Shown here piece by piece: positions 20,052-29,568 of a stretch of 59,986 nt of DNA. The notes beneath the pieces are model-generated. The model ran no database searches and had not been told where the DNA came from. It saw only the letters and a program-made list of their open reading frames with translations. The DNA is taken from the NCBI RefSeq assembly GCF_021295095.1, contig NZ_JAJLQX010000020.1, positions 1 to 59,986 of the forward strand. Reading direction: 5' to 3'. Position 1 is the stretch's first letter, and the number at the start of each line of letters is the position of its first letter. The stretch comes from Phocaeicola oris (lineage in GTDB: Bacteria > Bacteroidota > Bacteroidia > Bacteroidales > Bacteroidaceae). Made by a program: the position numbers and the translations under genes.

Positions 20052-20201
20052 AGTTATTCTTTTTATTGTTTGTAATAGTTATTCGATGTATATGTTCTAT
20101 TTTACAATACTCATTACAAAGATAATGAAAACAATGCTATCTGATTCTTTTATTATTCTTTTTCTTTTGCAAATTATCTTAAAAAGATTAAAATAAATTT
20201 T

Positions 20202-21131
20202 TCATTTTTTGTGTTCTTCTCTGTATTTTATGTTTCGTGGATGGTGTTCCAGTATTTCACTTCGAAGCATATTCCTGTCAATGTGAGTATATATTTCTGT
20301 TGTTCCAATGCTTTCATGACCTAACATGGCTTGAATGGCTCTAAGATTTGCTCCTCCCTCCAGAAGATGCGTAGCAAAAGAATGACGAAATGTATGCGGG
20401 CTGATAATTTTCTTCAGACCGATTTTGTCAGCTAATTCTTTTATAATATGGAATACCATAATACGTGAAATATTTTTTCCGAAGTTGCTTATAAAGACGA
20501 AGTCTTCGAAACCGGATTTAATGTTTCTTTGGTTTCGGTCTTCAAAATACATATTAATCTCATTGATGGCTCGTGTAGAAATGGGGACTAATCGCTGCTT
20601 ATTTCCTTTTCCTTCTACTTGGATGAAGCTTTCTTTGAAATAAAGATTGGATAATTTCAGATTGCAGAGTTCTGACACACGTAGTCCACAACTGTATAAG
20701 GTTTCAAGAATAGCTCGGTTACGTTGCCCTTCTTTTGTTGAACGATCTATAGCTCCAATTAGGGCGTCTATTTCCTCTACAGATAGGATTTCAGGGAGGT
20801 GGAATCCTATTTGTGGAGACTCTAAGAGTTCTGTCGGATCTTTATTTATATAATCTTCTATTAAAAGGAAGTGGTAAAAAGAACGAATACCCGATAAAAT
20901 CCGTGCTTGCGACCGAGCTGTTATACCAATATCTTTTAGTGTCGCGGAGAATGTTTCCAAATCGTTTAAATTGATGTTTAAAGGTGATATGTCCTCGGAT
21001 GATAAATAATGAAATAATTTATCAATGTCGGTCAAATAAGCCTCAACAGTATTGTTGGAAAACGATTTCTCTAACCTTAAATATTGTTTGTATTTCGCTA
21101 ATATATTGGATATTTCCTCGTTATTTTTCAT
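20202..21131 (-). CDS. xerD: Tyrosine recombinase XerD
   Basis: The 309-residue product starts at MKNNEEISNILAKYKQYLRL (ATG 21131, preceded by AGGAAAAGAA); the in-frame ATG 30 nt upstream is less likely. The N-terminal SAM-like core-binding domain is followed by the catalytic residues: Arg in YSCGLRVSELCNL, Lys in EGKGNKQRLVP, HTFRHSFATHL, LGHESIGTT and nucleophile Tyr in EIYTHID. Size and motifs fit chromosomal XerC/D rather than an element integrase. It resolves chromosome dimers at dif. It is divergent from aroQ, with about 60 nt between the start codons. Confidence 0.92.
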   Translation of the reverse strand: MKNNEEISNILAKYKQYLRLEKSFSNNTVEAYLTDIDKLFHYLSSEDISPLNINLNDLETFSATLKDIGITARSQARILSGIRSFYHFLLIEDYINKDPTELLESPQIGFHLPEILSVEEIDALIGAIDRSTKEGQRNRAILETLYSCGLRVSELCNLKLSNLYFKESFIQVEGKGNKQRLVPISTRAINEINMYFEDRNQRNIKSGFEDFVFISNFGKNISRIMVFHIIKELADKIGLKKIISPHTFRHSFATHLLEGGANLRAIQAMLGHESIGTTEIYTHIDRNMLRSEILEHHPRNIKYREEHKK

Positions 21132-21140
21132 TTCTTTTCC

Positions 21141-21166
21141 TAACTTTGCTTCTAAATACAAAATTA
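21141..21166. promoter_or_regulatory. Divergent -7 boxes for xerD and aroQ
   Basis: On the plus strand TAACTTTG (21141-21148) lies about 43 nt before aroQ. On the minus strand TAATTTTG (21159-21166) lies about 28 nt before xerD. Both fit TAnnTTTG. The two promoters face away from each other within 26 bp, so their polymerase footprints would overlap. Confidence 0.6.
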
Positions 21167-21190
21167 GAAAACTTCAGAGAGTTTTAAAAG

Positions 21191-21622
21191 ATGAAGATTC
21201 AAATTATTAATGGCCCGAACATTAACTTGTTGGGTAAAAGAGAACCCGAGATTTATGGAGCTCGTTCTTTTGATGATTATTTAGTAGAACTCCGTAAGGT
21301 ATATTCTGATGTGGAAATAGATTATTTTCAGTCGAATGTGGAAGGCGTGATGATTGATAAAATACAGGAGATAGGTTTTGATTATGATGGCATTGTTTTA
21401 AATGCCGGAGCTTATACTCATACTTCTATTGCATTACAAGATGCAATCCGATCAATAAAGGCTCCGGTTATTGAAGTCCATATCTCAAATGTCCATCAGC
21501 GTGAGGAGTTCCGTCATAAGTCTATGATTTCTTGTGCTTGCCTTGGAGTCATCTGTGGTTTTGGATTAGATTCTTATCGTTTAGCTGTAGAGGCTTTATT
21601 GAAAAAGTACAGGCGTTTATGA
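21191..21622 (+). CDS. aroQ: 3-dehydroquinate dehydratase, type II
   Basis: The 143-residue product catalyses the third shikimate-pathway step in the cytoplasm (3-dehydroquinate to 3-dehydroshikimate). INGPNINLLGKREPEIYG carries the active-site Tyr loop, NAGAYTHTSIALQDAI the Asn/Ala-Gly-Ala substrate-binding segment, and EVHISNVHQREEFRHKS the catalytic His and Arg region. Length is normal for the dodecameric type II enzyme. The stop overlaps the start of the next gene by 4 bp (ATGA). Confidence 0.96.
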   Translation: MKIQIINGPNINLLGKREPEIYGARSFDDYLVELRKVYSDVEIDYFQSNVEGVMIDKIQEIGFDYDGIVLNAGAYTHTSIALQDAIRSIKAPVIEVHISNVHQREEFRHKSMISCACLGVICGFGLDSYRLAVEALLKKYRRL

Positions 21623-22257
21623 AAGAAACCGATCAGATAGATGAATATATCCTTTCGCATACGGATAAAGAAGGAGAATATTTGAATGCTCTTTATCGAG
21701 CAACAAATCTGAAACTTCTTCGGCCAAGGATGGCTTCCGGACATCTTCAAGGTAGAATACTGAAGATGTTTGTGGAGATGATACATCCTCGCCAAGTATT
21801 GGAAATAGGTACATATAGCGGATATTCTGCACTCTGTATGGCAGAGGGATTGGGTGAAGGCGCGATGATTCATACTTTCGAGATTAATGATGAGCAGGAA
21901 GATTTTACTCGATCATGGTTTGAACATTCCGATTATGCTGATAAAATAACTTTTTATATTGGTGATGTGTTGGAACTGTTACCTAAGATGGATATTGTTT
22001 TTGATATGGCATTTATTGATGGTAATAAGCGGAACTATATGGAATATTATGAGTTGGTATTGCCCAGACTGCGAAAGGGAGGGTTTATATTTGCGGATAA
22101 TACTTTGTGGGACGGACATGTACTGGAGACCCCTAAAGATAATGATCTGCAAACAATAGGAATGGAGAAATTTAATGATTCTGTAGCAGCTGATGAACGG
22201 GTGGAAAAGGTAATTCTTCCATTACGCGATGGCATGACAATAATACGTAAAAAGTAA
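21619..22257 (+). CDS. SAM-dependent O-methyltransferase (CCoAOMT-like)
   Basis: The 212-residue product starts at MKETDQIDEYILSH (ATG 21619, in ATGA overlap with aroQ). The N-terminal helical region LLRPRMASGHLQGRIL is followed by the SAM-binding VLEIGTYSGYSALCMAEGL, acidic MIHTFEIN, and DMAFIDGNKRNYMEYYE, which fits the metal-binding D-x-D/N of the caffeoyl-CoA O-methyltransferase family. The substrate is unknown; bacterial members methylate varied catechols. Co-transcription with aroQ, rbfA and a permease appears likely from spacing, but no functional link is evident. Confidence 0.88.
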   Translation: MKETDQIDEYILSHTDKEGEYLNALYRATNLKLLRPRMASGHLQGRILKMFVEMIHPRQVLEIGTYSGYSALCMAEGLGEGAMIHTFEINDEQEDFTRSWFEHSDYADKITFYIGDVLELLPKMDIVFDMAFIDGNKRNYMEYYELVLPRLRKGGFIFADNTLWDGHVLETPKDNDLQTIGMEKFNDSVAADERVEKVILPLRDGMTIIRKK

Positions 22258-22264
22258 ATAAAAA

Positions 22265-22600
22265 ATGGATAATACAAGAATAAATAAAATTGATCGCTTA
22301 GTTCAGAAAGAAATTAGTAATATATTGCTTTCCCAGACTCGGACTATTAAAAATATTATTATTACGGTGTCTGAAGTGCGCGTTAGTTCCGATTTGAGCA
22401 TTGCTAAGGTTTATATAAGCGTCTTTCCTTCAAATAAAGGGGAAGAGATTGTAAAGAATTTAAATGGGAATGAGAAAGCCATTCGATTTGAGTTAGGTAC
22501 AAAGGTTCGCTATCAGCTGCGTATCATTCCGGAGTTGAAGTTCTTCCTCGATGAATCGTTAGACAAGTTGGAACATATTGATGAACTGTTGAAAAAATAA
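22265..22600 (+). CDS. rbfA: 30S ribosome-binding factor A
   Basis: The 111-residue product has the KH-like RbfA fold with INKIDRLVQKEISNIL at the N-terminus, VSEVRVSSDLSIAKVYISVF in the middle and RYQLRIIPELKFFLDESL near the C-terminus, all typical. It assists late 16S rRNA 5' processing and 30S maturation, especially in the cold. It lies 7 bp after the methyltransferase and 6 bp before the permease gene. Confidence 0.95.
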   Translation: MDNTRINKIDRLVQKEISNILLSQTRTIKNIIITVSEVRVSSDLSIAKVYISVFPSNKGEEIVKNLNGNEKAIRFELGTKVRYQLRIIPELKFFLDESLDKLEHIDELLKK

Positions 22601-22606
22601 TCAACA

Positions 22607-23836
22607 GTGAATGTCTCTTTTTACATAGCCAAGCGTTATTTGCTTTCGAAGAAATCGCATAATGCTATTAATGTGATTTCGGGAATTTCTGTTTGCGGAG
22701 TGGCGTTGGCTACGTTAGCTTTGATCTGTACTTTGTCTGTCTTTAATGGATTCCGTGATTTGGTTGCTGACTTTTTTACAGCGTTTGATCCGGAGTTGAA
22801 AGTTTCCGTTGCGTCAGGAAAGGTATTTAATCCGGCCGATCAGAAGATTCAATCGCTTCGTAACTTATCGGAAGTGGCTGTATTTTCTGAAGTGTTAGAG
22901 GAGACTGCGATGATTCAATATAAAGACCGGCAAACAATGGTTGTTATAAAGGGCGTGGAGGATAATTTTGAGCAGTTGGCACCAATTGACAGTATATTAT
23001 ATGGAAAGGGTAGCACGACTCTTCGTGATGAGGTGGCTGACTATGCTATTCCGGGTGTTGATCTTGTTGCTATGTTGAATTCAGGTGTCCGATTCCTTGA
23101 ACCATTGATAGTTTATGCTCCAAAGCGAGGAAGTAAGGTAAATTTGACAAATCCATCGAATAGCTTTATCACGGAAAGGTTGTTCTCGTCTGGATTGGTT
23201 TTTGCAGTGAATCAGGCGAAGTATGATGCTTCGTATATCTTGACTTCTATTGAATTTGCCCGTCAATTGTTTCAGTATGATAAGGAAGTAAGTTCTATAT
23301 CTCTCCGTTTAAAGAATGGAGTGGACGAGCGTCAGGCAAAAAAGAAAATTCAACAGTTGTTGGGGGATGAATTCATTGTTCAAGACCGGTATGAACAGCA
23401 GTTGGATACATTCCGTATCATGGAAGTGGAGAAGCTGATATCGTATCTGTTTCTGACTTTTATATTGGTTATTGCTTGTTTTAATGTCATCGGGTCGCTT
23501 TCCATGCTCATTATCGATAAAAAAGAAGACGTGATAACGCTTCGGAATTTGGGAGCAGATGATAAACTCATTACTCGTATTTTCTTGTTTGAGGGGCGAT
23601 TCATTACATTGTTTGGCGCGATAATTGGTTTAGTATTAGGATTAGCCTTTTGCTACGTTCAGCAGACTTTCGGATTACTTTCTTTGGGCGGTGGAAGCGC
23701 AGAAGGATTTGTGGTTGACGCCTATCCGGTAAGTGTACATATAGGCGATGTAATCTTGGTATTTATTACCGTTCTTCTCGTCGGATTCCTTTCTGTATGG
23801 TATCCGGTGCGCTATCTAAGCAAACGTTTACTTTAA
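22607..23836 (+). CDS. LolC/E-like ABC transporter permease (FtsX/MacB fold)
   Basis: The 409-residue product begins with a GTG codon (22607); no ATG fits, because the conserved N-terminal FYIAKRYLLSKKSHNAINVIS starts two codons later. One N-terminal TM segment, a large periplasmic domain and three C-terminal TM segments (about 270-400; LFLTFILVIACFNVIGSLSM, EDVITLRNLGADDKLI) form the LolC/E layout. It probably extracts lipoproteins from the inner membrane with a LolD ATPase encoded elsewhere. The link to lipoprotein sorting is inferred from the family. Confidence 0.88.
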   Translation: MNVSFYIAKRYLLSKKSHNAINVISGISVCGVALATLALICTLSVFNGFRDLVADFFTAFDPELKVSVASGKVFNPADQKIQSLRNLSEVAVFSEVLEETAMIQYKDRQTMVVIKGVEDNFEQLAPIDSILYGKGSTTLRDEVADYAIPGVDLVAMLNSGVRFLEPLIVYAPKRGSKVNLTNPSNSFITERLFSSGLVFAVNQAKYDASYILTSIEFARQLFQYDKEVSSISLRLKNGVDERQAKKKIQQLLGDEFIVQDRYEQQLDTFRIMEVEKLISYLFLTFILVIACFNVIGSLSMLIIDKKEDVITLRNLGADDKLITRIFLFEGRFITLFGAIIGLVLGLAFCYVQQTFGLLSLGGGSAEGFVVDAYPVSVHIGDVILVFITVLLVGFLSVWYPVRYLSKRLL

Positions 23837-23851
23837 CGCATAAAGAAAAAA

Positions 23852-23995
23852 CTTATACTCATCAGTATAAGATTGTTGGATGATCCGCATCACTTGCTCA
23901 ACTCATGCGTATGAGTTGTCTGTTTCATCCGCATCATTTGATCAACTCATCCGCATCACTTTGAAGAATGATACAGATGAGTTGGGATGTTGTTG
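23852..23995 (-). repeat. 22-bp periodic intergenic repeat, copy D, with terminal hairpin
   Basis: Five units at an exact 22-bp period (23883, 23905, 23927, 23949, 23971), mostly ATCCGCATCACTT or ATGCGTATGAGTT cores. A hairpin CTTATACT-CATC-AGTATAAG at 23852-23871 is followed on the minus strand by TTTTTTCTTTATG, which resembles the family tail. The array sits between two convergent genes, 46 bp after the permease stop. Confidence 0.8.
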
Positions 23996-24139
23996 CTCAT
24001 TACTTTTAGTATATAAAAATATGAAATGGAAAGTTTTTCAGATAGCTGGTTTTGTTTAACTGCGGTACATTGTTATCCGATGCTTTTAAGTAGTGAAAAG
24101 GCTTGCGATTATCGTTAGTTTATGGTTTGGAATCAATAT

Positions 24140-24180
24140 ATAAAAAGAATCCCAATTGCAATGCTGTAATCGGGATTCTT
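24140..24180 (-). terminator. Intrinsic terminator of the second susD
   Basis: AAGAATCCC at 24145 pairs with GGGATTCTT at 24172; inside, TTGCA pairs imperfectly with TGTAA. On the minus strand the stem is followed by TTTTTATA, starting about 26 nt after the stop at 24206. Confidence 0.85.
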
Positions 24181-24205
24181 AAGTCTCAATAAATATTTAA
24201 TCGAA

Positions 24206-25993
24206 TTAATAACCAGGGTTTTGAGTCAAGTTAGGATTCAAGATTATATCTGTCTGAGAGATTGGGTGGAAGTACATACGATCGTTCCAGACAATTTTTT
24301 GCCCATTGGCATTGAATAACAAGGTATGTCCGTCAGCTTCAACTGTAGTATCGCAAGTATAGTTACCATCAGCGTCGGGGGTTAGTTGTACCTGACGATA
24401 GTAAACGCCTGCGATCTTTGGAGATGGAGCTTCAGTTCCGGTCCAAAAGTAAACATCAGGATTCCCGTCAAGGTCCATATCTATTAAAGTATCGAATTTC
24501 GGGACATATACACCTTCCATAGGCATTTCCATCAAGTAACCACATTTCCATCGTTGAATATCAGCAAAAGTGAAGTCTTCAAATGTCAACTCAAGTAATC
24601 TTTCACGACGTACTTCGAGAATGGTAGGATCAGAGATGCTTGGGAAGAACGTTTCCTGCAGATAGGAATCGATTGTAGTTGGTTTTGTCGATAAACCACC
24701 GGTAATACCGCCACGTGCGCGAAGGATACCAATAGAAGAAGCCCAATCCGCGTCGGTCATTGTTCCTAACTCTGCTTTTGCTTCTGCCCAGTTCAATAGA
24801 ACTTCTGCGTAACGCAATTCAATTTTATTGTTCTCACCGGCGTCAACACCATCGAAAGTTTCGTCATCCAAAGCAAACTTGTAACCTTGGTAACCGCACT
24901 TTGCACAAGCGTAATCGGGAGCAGTGCGAATAACAGTAGAACCATTGATACGAGTAAAACCCGGGGTGCGGACGCTTTGTTTAGCGCGCGTATCACGGTT
25001 ATTCCATTCTTCTGTGAAAGGAGTAGTCTTATAGTTGCCGTCCGCGGTATAAGGAGTTCCATCCAGTTTCAGATACAAGTTCATGTATTGACGGATAGGC
25101 GCGAACGGACCACCTAAAGTAGTAGTATTTACACGACGAGTTTCTGCGTTGGTCAAACCTTCTGCGGAATTAAATACAGTTGCCAACATTACTTCTTGGT
25201 TGATAGGATCTTTTGCTTTAAATAATGCGCGATAAGATTGATCACCCTCAGCCGTATAAATAGAGTAGTCACCGCTCTTGATAACAATCTCTGCTGCTTG
25301 TTGAGCGCGTTGTAACCATGTATCGGCAGTGGCAGTTAATCCTGCTTCTGTATGATATTTGCGGAAAGTACCCTCCCATAAGCAAAAACGAGACTGCATG
25401 GCAGCGGCCACCATCTTAGTTACTCTGGTAGCAGTAGCGTCCGACTCAGCGGTAATATTATTAATGGCATATTCGAAATCCTCATATATATGATCTGCTA
25501 TTACAGCATGAGGGTCACGGGTGGCTTTTAGCAATTCATCATCTACATCAAGGGCGTGATCAATCCATGGGACATCGCAATAGGTGCAGACTTTATCGAA
25601 ATAGAAGTAAGCTCTGAAGAAGCGGGCTATACCATTATAATTATTACGGACTTTTTCATCAACTTTTGTGTCGGTGTTATTATCAAGAAAGTAGTTGATG
25701 TTACGTAATGTTCCCCAGTACCAACTGCCTTCGTTTGAAGGGAGATAGTCGTTGGTATAGAAACGTCTATATGAGTTTGTTCCCTCGTAGAATGTATTTG
25801 TTACATCGCCCCAAGTAGTTAAAGAATTTGCAGGGTTTGTAAAAACTCCATAAAAAGAGTTTGCATACATTGATAAGCCATTTTCACTTCCAAAAATAGG
25901 TCCTTTGCCAATCTGTGCCTTGGGATTTTCGTCCAGATTACAAGACGTGAAAGCAAGAACTGTTGCTGTGGCTAAATATAATATTTTCTTCAT
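24206..25993 (-). CDS. SusD/RagB-family outer-membrane lipoprotein (second locus)
   Basis: The 595-residue product has lipobox LAFTSC near residue 18, followed by NLDENPKAQIGKG. EIVIKSGDYSIY and ELRYAEVLLNWAEAKAELG (about 385) are SusD landmarks. The C-terminus (VRRERLLELTFEDFTFADIQRW; DIILNPNLTQNPGY) is also typical. It is 12 bp downstream of its susC partner. No carbohydrate-active enzyme follows it, so the ligand could be a glycan or another nutrient. A clear terminator ends the unit. Confidence 0.93.
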   Translation of the reverse strand: MKKILYLATATVLAFTSCNLDENPKAQIGKGPIFGSENGLSMYANSFYGVFTNPANSLTTWGDVTNTFYEGTNSYRRFYTNDYLPSNEGSWYWGTLRNINYFLDNNTDTKVDEKVRNNYNGIARFFRAYFYFDKVCTYCDVPWIDHALDVDDELLKATRDPHAVIADHIYEDFEYAINNITAESDATATRVTKMVAAAMQSRFCLWEGTFRKYHTEAGLTATADTWLQRAQQAAEIVIKSGDYSIYTAEGDQSYRALFKAKDPINQEVMLATVFNSAEGLTNAETRRVNTTTLGGPFAPIRQYMNLYLKLDGTPYTADGNYKTTPFTEEWNNRDTRAKQSVRTPGFTRINGSTVIRTAPDYACAKCGYQGYKFALDDETFDGVDAGENNKIELRYAEVLLNWAEAKAELGTMTDADWASSIGILRARGGITGGLSTKPTTIDSYLQETFFPSISDPTILEVRRERLLELTFEDFTFADIQRWKCGYLMEMPMEGVYVPKFDTLIDMDLDGNPDVYFWTGTEAPSPKIAGVYYRQVQLTPDADGNYTCDTTVEADGHTLLFNANGQKIVWNDRMYFHPISQTDIILNPNLTQNPGY

Positions 25994-26005
25994 CTTCGTA
26001 AATTT

Positions 26006-29000
26006 TTAGAATGTTACTGATACACCAAATGTTACACTCTTCAATACTGGGTAGTTGTATGATCTACCACCACCACCGATAATAGGAGAAGTATAGTAAC
26101 CATCGTTAATCATACTGTTTGTTTCTGCATCTTCACCATAGATACTCTCAACATCGACTTGCTTACTGTGTTTGTAGAATGGGGTATATGTCCAGAGATT
26201 TTCTGCTGAAACATATACTTTTGCGTTTTGCATGTGCAAGTTTGAAACCCATTTCTTTGGTAAGTTGTAACCTAACTGAATATTCTTTAAGCGAATGTAT
26301 GCAACGTTTTGTAAGTATTTAGATTGTGGTAAGTGCAAAAAACAATTGCTCTGTAATGCTTGATAACCTACATACTTAGGATAATAAGCGTTAGGATTAT
26401 CCTCTGTCCAGTAATTTCCTATCTGATCTTTTGGAATCATAGAGTATGGACGGTTGTATTGTCCCCAGAATAAGCCATTATCAGAGCCCGGCCACCAATC
26501 TTGCTTACCAACACCTTGGAAGAATGCTCCAAAGAAGATGTTGTTCCAGTCAGCACTTACATTGAAACTGAAGGTATAACGAGGAAGTCTGTTGCCGATA
26601 ACTTGCCGGTCACCGGAATCACCTACCTTACTGTTACCCCAGTCAATTTTGCCATCACCATTTAAATCTTTGTACATAGGATAACCCGGTTCCCAAGGGT
26701 TTCCTGATTTACGGTTGGCACTAATCCAACTCTGGTCAGGTCCGTTAATTTGTTTGCCATCTGCATCGAAATCGGCAGCTGTGAAATACCTGTCGTTTAC
26801 AAAGCCCCATATTTCACCAAGAGTCATACCTGAGTAATAGTTACAATAATCAGGTCTATAGCTGGTGTTACTGCCTAAGAATTTCTCATCGTTAGGATAA
26901 CTGTCGATTTTAGATTTTGAATCTGCTAAAGTTCCACGAAGTTCGTAATGGAATGGTTTGCCTCCTAAATTGAACTGATCGTTCCATGTCAATGTCAACT
27001 CCCATCCGTGAGTAGTCATGTCCGCGTAGTTTCCACTGGGAGTATCAGCTCCATAAACAGAAGGAAGAGTAGTACCGGGAGCAAACATATCTTTTGTCTT
27101 GCGAATGTAGTAGTCGGCATTTAATTTAAGTCTGTTATTCAAGAATGAGATATCAATACCGAAATTAGATGTTGTAGCTGTTTCCCAAGTCAAACCTGTT
27201 GGTATTGGTCTTGGAGAAGATGTCACAGAGTTCTTTTGGCCACCTAACAGACGTTGTTGTTGGGCAATAGAGAATAATTCCTGAAATCTGTATGGATCAA
27301 TATTACCATTACCCAAAGAGCCATAAGATGCACGGAATTTAACATCAGAAATGGCTTTTGGATTAACATGCCAGAATGGTTCCTGAGAAAGGCGCCACCC
27401 AATTGATCCTGAAGGGAAGAATTTCCATTGTTTTTCATTAGGGAACTTAGAAGAACCATCATAACGACCATCAGCCTCTAACAGATAACGATCTTTATAG
27501 CTGTAATTTACACGATAGAAACCTCCTGCGATACGCCACTTCCGATAGTTGCTGTTTAATGCGATAGAACCGTTGGCCAAATTGATATTCTCAGCTTCCG
27601 GATAGATTAATGTATTACGGCGTTCAAAATTATGGTTATAGATTGACTGTTCGTAATTATAACCTGCCATAATTTTAACATCGTGAGCTTCGTTGAAATT
27701 CTGGTCCCACTGAGCATATATGTTAGTTGCTAAATACTTAGTAGAATTAGTAGTAACCATATAACTGTTATAGTTGGAGCCCAAGTAAGCAATAACACCT
27801 TGATATGAGCTATAAGGAACAGGAGACTGCTTTGCGTCGATTCCTTCGTCTGTGTAACGGAATGTAATATCGCCATTAACAGTTAAGTGATTGTTAAAGA
27901 ACTTAGAAGTGAAACTTGTTGTATTACGTAAAACTCGTGTTGTAGTATCCTGATAATTATTGCCATAATAAAAACTACCAACCGAAGTAGCGGCTGCTTG
28001 AGTTAATGTTCCGTCAGGGTTAAACATAACTGTAGGAGCCTGATTCTCTGATTCCATACCATACCAAACAGAACCTTCGCCTACACTCATTGGGTTATGA
28101 TACTGCATTTGGTTAAATTCCATGTTATTAGAAACCTTTAACCAAGGAGTGACTTGTAAACTTCCTTTTGCACGGACGTTGAACATTTTATATTTATCAG
28201 GGTTAAAATTGAATACACCACCCTGAGAATAGAAACGACCCGAGACCATGAAGTCTGATTTCTCACCGCCACCTTGGATACTTACGTTTTGCTCCTGTCC
28301 GATGAAATGATCTTTATAGAGCAGATCCCACCAGTCGGTATTACCATAATACATGTATTTACCATTAGATGGATCAATTTCCACTTCCGATGCGTTCATC
28401 CAAGGACGGTGGTTAGCCAACTCCTCATACCACTGATCGGTATAACTCAGAGCGTGGTGAAAACGATTAGGTTTCGCCGCTGTATTATTATAATAAGAAT
28501 CTAAGAACATGGTTACATATTGATAGCCATCAGTGACAACATCAGGAACAATGGTTGGTGCTTTGACTATGAAGTTGCCTATATAGTTGATAGATACACG
28601 TTCCTTATTAGGATTTTTTGTTGTTATCAGAATAACGCCAAAAGAACCACGGGCGCCATAGATAGCTGAAGCGGCAGCGTCTTTCAAAACAGATACGCTG
28701 GCAACGTCACTGGGGTTTAACATAGCAGGATCGCCTTCAACGCCATCAATTAAAACAAGAGCGCTACCTCCCTGACCTACTGAAGATGTACCGCGAACCT
28801 GATAACTTGAACTACGAGTTGGTTTACCATCAGCGAATGAAATCTGTAAGTTAGGAATTGCGCCTTGCAAACCTTGTGTTAAATTAGAAACCGGACGGTT
28901 TTCAATAACTTCACTTGTTACTTGTTCAACTGCGCCGGTCAAGTTGACTTTCTTCTGTGTACCATAGCCTACGACGACAACTTCTTCCAATTTCTCTGTG

Positions 29001-29350
29001 TCGTCGGCTAATGTTATATTGATGTTTTTCTGATTGCCAACAGCAATTTCTGCAGATTTATAGCCAATGAAGGAAACAACTAATGTAGCGTTGTTCGGGG
29101 CATTTAAGGTGAAATTACCATCAATATCAGTAATAGTACCGGTGGTAGTACCTTTAACTAAAACATTGGCACCAATAATGGCTTCTCCTTTAGAGTCCTT
29201 TACAGTACCGGAAATACTCCTCTGCTGTTGGATAATTTTCATATCCTTTATGGCAGGGTTGTTAATTGCTAATGCATACGTTGCCGGAAAAGCAGACATA
29301 AGCATGGAGCTAATACATACCTTACATAGGTTTTTTCTAATTTTGTTCAT
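26006..29350 (-). CDS. SusC/RagA-family TonB-dependent transporter (second locus)
   Basis: The 1114-residue product has a signal peptide, a carboxypeptidase-regulatory-like domain (about 45-125; ISGTVKDSKGEAIIGANV), the VVVVGYGTQKKVNLTGAVEQ segment, a plug (GQGGSALVLIDGVEGDPAML; VSVLKDAAASAIYGARG) and a barrel ending in VTFGVSVTF. It forms a pair with the SusD protein downstream. It is about 100 residues longer than the first SusC, within the family range. A candidate -7 box lies about 140 nt upstream. Confidence 0.95.
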   Translation of the reverse strand: MNKIRKNLCKVCISSMLMSAFPATYALAINNPAIKDMKIIQQQRSISGTVKDSKGEAIIGANVLVKGTTTGTITDIDGNFTLNAPNNATLVVSFIGYKSAEIAVGNQKNINITLADDTEKLEEVVVVGYGTQKKVNLTGAVEQVTSEVIENRPVSNLTQGLQGAIPNLQISFADGKPTRSSSYQVRGTSSVGQGGSALVLIDGVEGDPAMLNPSDVASVSVLKDAAASAIYGARGSFGVILITTKNPNKERVSINYIGNFIVKAPTIVPDVVTDGYQYVTMFLDSYYNNTAAKPNRFHHALSYTDQWYEELANHRPWMNASEVEIDPSNGKYMYYGNTDWWDLLYKDHFIGQEQNVSIQGGGEKSDFMVSGRFYSQGGVFNFNPDKYKMFNVRAKGSLQVTPWLKVSNNMEFNQMQYHNPMSVGEGSVWYGMESENQAPTVMFNPDGTLTQAAATSVGSFYYGNNYQDTTTRVLRNTTSFTSKFFNNHLTVNGDITFRYTDEGIDAKQSPVPYSSYQGVIAYLGSNYNSYMVTTNSTKYLATNIYAQWDQNFNEAHDVKIMAGYNYEQSIYNHNFERRNTLIYPEAENINLANGSIALNSNYRKWRIAGGFYRVNYSYKDRYLLEADGRYDGSSKFPNEKQWKFFPSGSIGWRLSQEPFWHVNPKAISDVKFRASYGSLGNGNIDPYRFQELFSIAQQQRLLGGQKNSVTSSPRPIPTGLTWETATTSNFGIDISFLNNRLKLNADYYIRKTKDMFAPGTTLPSVYGADTPSGNYADMTTHGWELTLTWNDQFNLGGKPFHYELRGTLADSKSKIDSYPNDEKFLGSNTSYRPDYCNYYSGMTLGEIWGFVNDRYFTAADFDADGKQINGPDQSWISANRKSGNPWEPGYPMYKDLNGDGKIDWGNSKVGDSGDRQVIGNRLPRYTFSFNVSADWNNIFFGAFFQGVGKQDWWPGSDNGLFWGQYNRPYSMIPKDQIGNYWTEDNPNAYYPKYVGYQALQSNCFLHLPQSKYLQNVAYIRLKNIQLGYNLPKKWVSNLHMQNAKVYVSAENLWTYTPFYKHSKQVDVESIYGEDAETNSMINDGYYTSPIIGGGGRSYNYPVLKSVTFGVSVTF

Positions 29351-29491
29351 TTTCGTATTAATTTACAGGTTTAAAACCGTTTATATACTCAGCATTAATT
29401 AGTTGTTTTTATTATCCAATCATGTTATTGATATAAGTAAAGCTCATTGTTTTTATACATGGTCTTTAAAATTCTTTTTATTTCTTGGGGT

Positions 29492-29499
29492 CAAATGTA
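29492..29499 (-). promoter_or_regulatory. Candidate -7 box for the second susCD operon
   Basis: TACATTTG on the minus strand fits TAnnTTTG and would give a leader of roughly 135 nt before susC. The -33 region at the expected spacing (TACAA) is poor, so this is tentative. Confidence 0.4.
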
Positions 29500-29568
29500 G
29501 CCAATAAATTTTATTCTTTTGTAAAGATGTTATAAAATTTAGTTTAGTATTATTTAGGAACATTTTGT